A stretch of 64,000 bases of DNA. Origin: Flavobacterium sp. N2270 (GTDB lineage Bacteria > Bacteroidota > Bacteroidia > Flavobacteriales > Flavobacteriaceae). Of this stretch, positions 61,334 through 64,000 are shown one piece after another; the first letter of the stretch is position 1; each line of letters starts with the position of its first letter. The translations under genes and the position numbers were made by a program. The notes under the pieces were generated by a model. The model was given only the letters and a program-made list of their open reading frames with translations. It was not told the origin of the DNA and searched no databases. The DNA lies in NCBI RefSeq assembly GCF_025947225.1, contig NZ_CP110005.1, positions 1,426,001 to 1,490,000 on the forward strand. The letters are read 5' to 3'.

Positions 61334-62392
61334 TTAAAGATTGATTAAAAAATTCAAAGTATCGATATTATCAGCATAATCCCAAAGTTGAGGTTTTTGT
61401 GTTTGTCCAAATGAAATACTATTTTCAATTAAGTTATTAGAAACTATGCATTGAATTTGTTCTGATTCTTTTTCTAAACGACTTTTTACATCTTCAATGT
61501 TATCGTAAAATTCATAAAAAACACTTGAAATAGGAGATGAATAACTTGTGTCCTCTTTTAAAGTTAAGAATTCATTATCTAAAAGTTTGTATAAACTCAT
61601 TAAGAAAACGGCTTTATTGTAGTCGTAGTTATTAGCGTATTTTTCATAAAAAATAACATCTTTATATTTAAAAATAGATTCAAAAAAATGTTTAAAATCA
61701 TATCCTTTTGGAACAAATAATTTTGATACATTTCTACAACCTAAACCAAAATACCTAAAAATGTCTTCTCCTAGATTTTCTAAATCTTCAGAAGTTTCAT
61801 TACCATTTAAAACAGCTACTGAATTTCTGTTTTTTCTTATAATATTGGGCTTACTTTTAAAATAATATTCAAAATAACGGGAAGTATTATTACTTCCGGT
61901 AGCAATAACAGCGTCAAAATCTTCTAGTTTACCTTCAATAAAAGTTATTTTTCCTTTTAATCTTTCGTCAATAGAAATTAAATATTGGGCTAAAAATTGT
62001 ATTAAATGTTGATCGTTTGAAGATGTTTTTACTAAAACATTATGTCCAGTTATTAAAACCGACAAAAAATCATGAAAACCAACTAAAGGTATATTTCCAG
62101 CTAATATTAATCCAACATTTTTATTTGAATTTTCTTTAAAAGTATAATTGCTTAACCATTTGTTTAAATTCTCTTCTTTTAAGGCTTCCGACCAAGAATG
62201 AATAGAGAAATAAACTTGTTCTGGTGTAAACCAACCGTTATGAGACTGAGATAGTTCAATTAGTTTTACAAATTCATCAAAATATAGAGTATTGTTTTTT
62301 ACATTGGGTTTTGCTTCATTTTTTTCTAAAGAAAACTGACTTAAAAACTTCCCTAATTCAATAAAACAATTTTTAATTTCAATTTGTAACAT
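61334..62392 (-). CDS. Acyl-CoA reductase (LuxC-type)
   Basis: The 352-residue protein resembles the LuxC family of acyl-CoA reductases: GLILAGNIPLVGFHDFLSVL (near 95), VLVKTSSNDQHLIQFLAQYL, AVIATGSNNTSRYFEYYF (near 160), FGLGCRNVSKLFVPKGYDF (near 210; the Cys here is the candidate acyl-thioester Cys). LuxC proper is about 480 residues, so this is a short-type member. Which fatty acid or CoA ester it reduces is unknown. It is divergent from the ferredoxin gene; their -7 boxes nearly touch (62423-62440). Confidence 0.85.
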   Translation of the reverse strand: MLQIEIKNCFIELGKFLSQFSLEKNEAKPNVKNNTLYFDEFVKLIELSQSHNGWFTPEQVYFSIHSWSEALKEENLNKWLSNYTFKENSNKNVGLILAGNIPLVGFHDFLSVLITGHNVLVKTSSNDQHLIQFLAQYLISIDERLKGKITFIEGKLEDFDAVIATGSNNTSRYFEYYFKSKPNIIRKNRNSVAVLNGNETSEDLENLGEDIFRYFGLGCRNVSKLFVPKGYDFKHFFESIFKYKDVIFYEKYANNYDYNKAVFLMSLYKLLDNEFLTLKEDTSYSSPISSVFYEFYDNIEDVKSRLEKESEQIQCIVSNNLIENSISFGQTQKPQLWDYADNIDTLNFLINL

Positions 62393-62422
62393 TTGTTATT
62401 TGTATATATGTGGTTTACATTG

Positions 62423-62430
62423 TAATTTTG
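62423..62430 (+). promoter_or_regulatory. -7 box of the ferredoxin promoter
   Basis: TAATTTTG followed by CACA. The transcript would have a leader of about 95 bases containing the 16-bp repeats. Confidence 0.55.
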
Positions 62431-62432
62431 CA

Positions 62433-62440
62433 CAAATATA
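62433..62440 (-). promoter_or_regulatory. -7 box of the acyl-CoA reductase promoter
   Basis: Minus-strand TATATTTG, two bases from the ferredoxin -7 box; a TTTTGG at 62458-62463 on the minus strand may be its -33 box. Confidence 0.55.
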
Positions 62441-62485
62441 GTGAGTGAAAAAGCATTAGCCAAAAGTTTATGTTGTAAGGTGTAT

Positions 62486-62527
62486 AACTTTTAAACAATT
62501 AAACTTTTAAACAATTAAACTTTTAAA
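62486..62527. repeat. 16-bp tandem repeat in the ferredoxin leader
   Basis: AACTTTTAAACAATTA occurs twice in full (62486-62501, 62502-62517) and once for ten bases (62518-62527), ending three bases before the ferredoxin ATG. Confidence 0.85.
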
Positions 62528-62530
62528 GAA

Positions 62531-62881
62531 ATGGCAATAATTATAACAGATGAATGTATAAATTGTGGCGCTTGTGAGCCAGAATGTCCGAACACTGCAA
62601 TATACGAAGGTGCAGACGATTGGAGGTATAAAGATGGTACAAAATTAAGTGGTAAAATTATTTTACCAGATGGTACTGAAGTTGATTCAGATGCTGCCCA
62701 AACGCCTATTTCTGATGATGTGTATTATATTGTTCCTGGAAAATGTACAGAATGTAAAGGTTTTCATGAAGAACCACAATGTGCAGCAGTTTGTCCTGTT
62801 GATTGTTGTATTCCTGATGATAATCATGTAGAAAGCGAAGAAACGCTTTTAAACAGACAGGCATTTTTACATAACGAATAA
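62531..62881 (+). CDS. 4Fe-4S dicluster ferredoxin
   Basis: The 116-residue protein has two cluster motifs: [19 protein letters not shown] (near 9-27; C-x2-C-x2-C-x3-C) and [22 protein letters not shown] (near 72-93, where the second cluster's Cys spacing is enlarged by an 8-residue insert). An insert of about 40 residues lies between. This is the flavobacterial ferredoxin of the bacterial type with a longer second loop. Its partners are unknown; the divergent LuxC-type gene is a possible redox link. The 5' leader carries 16-bp tandem repeats up to three bases from the ATG. Confidence 0.93.
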   Translation: MAIIITDECINCGACEPECPNTAIYEGADDWRYKDGTKLSGKIILPDGTEVDSDAAQTPISDDVYYIVPGKCTECKGFHEEPQCAAVCPVDCCIPDDNHVESEETLLNRQAFLHNE

Positions 62882-62885
62882 TAAT

Positions 62886-62913
62886 AAGCTCCTCAAATTA
62901 GAGGAGTTTTTTA
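62886..62913 (+). terminator. Terminator below the ferredoxin gene
   Basis: AGCTCCTC and GAGGAG(T) stem with a six-base loop and T6. Confidence 0.85.
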
Positions 62914-62963
62914 GTCTAATAAACTTTGCATCTTAGCACTTTGTTACTCAATAACTTTTAAGC

Positions 62964-62971
62964 TATATTTG
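62964..62971 (+). promoter_or_regulatory. -7 box of the ychF promoter
   Basis: TATATTTG followed by CACAC, 25 bases before the ychF ATG. Confidence 0.6.
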
Positions 62972-62996
62972 CACACTTTTAAAAAATACATTCACA

Positions 62997-64000
62997 ATGA
63001 AAGCAGGAATTGTAGGATTACCAAATGTTGGAAAATCAACTTTATTTAATTGTTTGTCAAATGCTAAAGCACAAAGCGCAAACTTCCCTTTTTGTACAAT
63101 TGAACCAAATATAGGTGTAGTAAACGTACCAGACCCAAGAATTAATCGTTTGGAAGAATTGGTAAAACCAGAAAGAGTTCAAATGGCAACTGTTGATATT
63201 GTTGATATTGCAGGTTTAGTAAAAGGAGCAAGTAAAGGGGAAGGATTAGGAAATCAATTCTTAGGAAACATTAGAGAATGTAATGCAATTATTCACGTTT
63301 TACGTTGTTTTGATAACGACAATATTGTGCATGTAGATGGAAATGTAAATCCTATTCGCGATAAAGAAACAATCGACATCGAATTGCAATTAAAAGACTT
63401 AGAAACAGTTGAAAAACGTTTAGAAAAAACAAAAAAAGCAGCTAAAACCGGTAATAAAGAAGCGCAAGTTGAAACTGCTTTATTAGAAAGAATAAGAACT
63501 GCACTTTTAGAAGCAAAATCTGCAAGAACGGTTACGCCACAAAACAACGACGAAGAAGAGTTAATGACTGGTTTTCAATTAATTACAAATAAACCGGTTT
63601 TGTATGTATGTAATGTTGATGAAAACTCTGCAGTTTCAGGGAATAAGTATGTTGAGCAAGTAAAAGAATTGGTAAAAGACGAAAATGCTGAGGTAATCAT
63701 TTTATCAGTAGGAGCAGAGGCTGATATTACTGAATTGGAAAGTTACGAAGAAAGACAAGTGTTTTTAGAAGACATGGGATTAACTGAACCAGGTTCGGCA
63801 GTGTTAATTCGTGCAGCCTATAAATTATTAAACTTACAAACGTATTTTACAGCTGGAGTAAAAGAAGTAAGAGCTTGGACTATTAATGTTGGAGATACTG
63901 CGCCACAAGCAGCAGGAGTTATTCATACCGACTTTGAAAAAGGATTTATTCGTGCAGAAGTTATTGCGTTTGAAGATTATTCAAACTACGGAACTGAAGC
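62997..64000 (+). CDS. ychF: Redox-regulated ATPase YchF (3' end cut by window)
   Basis: Universally conserved OBG-family P-loop protein that prefers ATP and binds ribosomes. Translated from the ATG at 62997 it gives 334 codons before the window ends: KAGIVGLPNVGKSTLFN (G1, near 2-18), FPFCTIEPNIG (near 35), DIAGLVKGASKGEGLGNQFL (G3, near 70-89), NVDENSAVSGN (near 205, in place of NKxD), then GTPase-coupled C-terminal part with TYFTAGVKEVRAWTI. The C-terminal TGS domain is incomplete. The promoter is at 62964-62971. No stop is reached, so only the start is known. Confidence 0.96.
   Translation, partial: MKAGIVGLPNVGKSTLFNCLSNAKAQSANFPFCTIEPNIGVVNVPDPRINRLEELVKPERVQMATVDIVDIAGLVKGASKGEGLGNQFLGNIRECNAIIHVLRCFDNDNIVHVDGNVNPIRDKETIDIELQLKDLETVEKRLEKTKKAAKTGNKEAQVETALLERIRTALLEAKSARTVTPQNNDEEELMTGFQLITNKPVLYVCNVDENSAVSGNKYVEQVKELVKDENAEVIILSVGAEADITELESYEERQVFLEDMGLTEPGSAVLIRAAYKLLNLQTYFTAGVKEVRAWTINVGDTAPQAAGVIHTDFEKGFIRAEVIAFEDYSNYGTE

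Noticed and set aside
1..64000. CRISPR arrays, insertion sequences, prophage or integron structures
   Set aside because: I saw no regularly spaced repeat array, transposase, integrase or phage gene, and no abrupt change in base composition.

Overview
The window is a low-GC, gene-dense chromosomal segment from a member of the Flavobacteriaceae, most likely Flavobacterium or a close relative. Several things point there: the gliding-motility lipoprotein GldI, a secreted protein with a type B type-IX-secretion C-terminal signal, bacillithiol synthesis (BshC), many lipoproteins with a short hydrophobic leader and a Cys, a SecA of about 1,120 residues, and promoters of the Bacteroidota type (TAnnTTTG as the -7 box) ahead of many genes. 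There is no phage, transposase, CRISPR array or integron. Most of the window is conserved housekeeping DNA, so the unusual signals are in intergenic elements, small lipoproteins and gene architecture.

Layout. 1-3.3 kb: MeaB (cut by the window edge), an AEC-family permease and a GlcD-type FAD oxidase. 3.4-14.4 kb, mostly minus strand: two uncharacterised proteins, SecA, a DUF2795 protein, cobalamin adenosyltransferase with a tiny membrane protein, a LolD/MacB-like ATPase, a thioredoxin-like lipoprotein next to a propeller-like lipoprotein, a SAM methyltransferase and an ABC-F ATPase. 14.5-23.6 kb, plus strand: glycosyltransferase, 2-oxoacid dehydrogenase E2, a YARHG lipoprotein, DUF2306 membrane protein, DnaQ-like exonuclease, FAH-family hydrolase, Hpt protein, CinA, the rpmB-rpmG-DUF4295-ftsY group and a 59-residue membrane protein. 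23.6-38.4 kb: serine hydrolase, lipocalin-like lipoprotein, DUF721, Ndk, SUMF1-like protein, BshC, a B12-type radical SAM protein, a three-gene biotin-dependent acyl-CoA carboxylase, LysM/NlpC peptidase, GyrI-like, DUF4442 and DUF465 proteins, RimO. 38.7-45.9 kb: FadL-like porin, a Tyr/Trp/Gly/Ser-rich lipoprotein, ProS, two tRNA-Glu genes, RpsT, TypA. 46-55.8 kb, minus strand: a cyclophilin-FKBP fusion, GldI, NrnA, CrcB, a T9SS substrate, two ABC systems, TIGR02757 and a large lipoprotein. 55.9-64 kb: MsrA, FolE, small membrane and lipoproteins, DUF937, SerA-like and SerC, a LuxC-type reductase, ferredoxin, and YchF (cut by the window edge).

How the genes fit together. MeaB, the PduO-type adenosyltransferase and the acyl-CoA carboxylase (30.97-34.45 kb) would together support propionyl-CoA to succinyl-CoA conversion through adenosylcobalamin-dependent methylmalonyl-CoA mutase, whose subunits are not in the window. 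SerC and the SerA-like dehydrogenase are adjacent. GldI and the cyclophilin-FKBP fusion put two peptidyl-prolyl isomerase lipoproteins side by side, in a row with a T9SS substrate.

The strongest candidate for something undescribed is a two-copy intergenic element. One copy is at 38531-38595 on the minus strand. A decayed copy is at 9042-9104 on the plus strand. Both have matching outer arms (AGCCC-GAT and AGC-GGAA) around a variable hairpin, which suggests a structured RNA or a small non-autonomous repeat. Two 7-bp periodic arrays (one of them inside a coding gene), a palindromic CACGAATT element touching a start codon, and divergent promoters with almost touching -7 boxes also merit attention. 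No database search was possible. Family names rest on motifs and memory of the families, and are marked where unsure.
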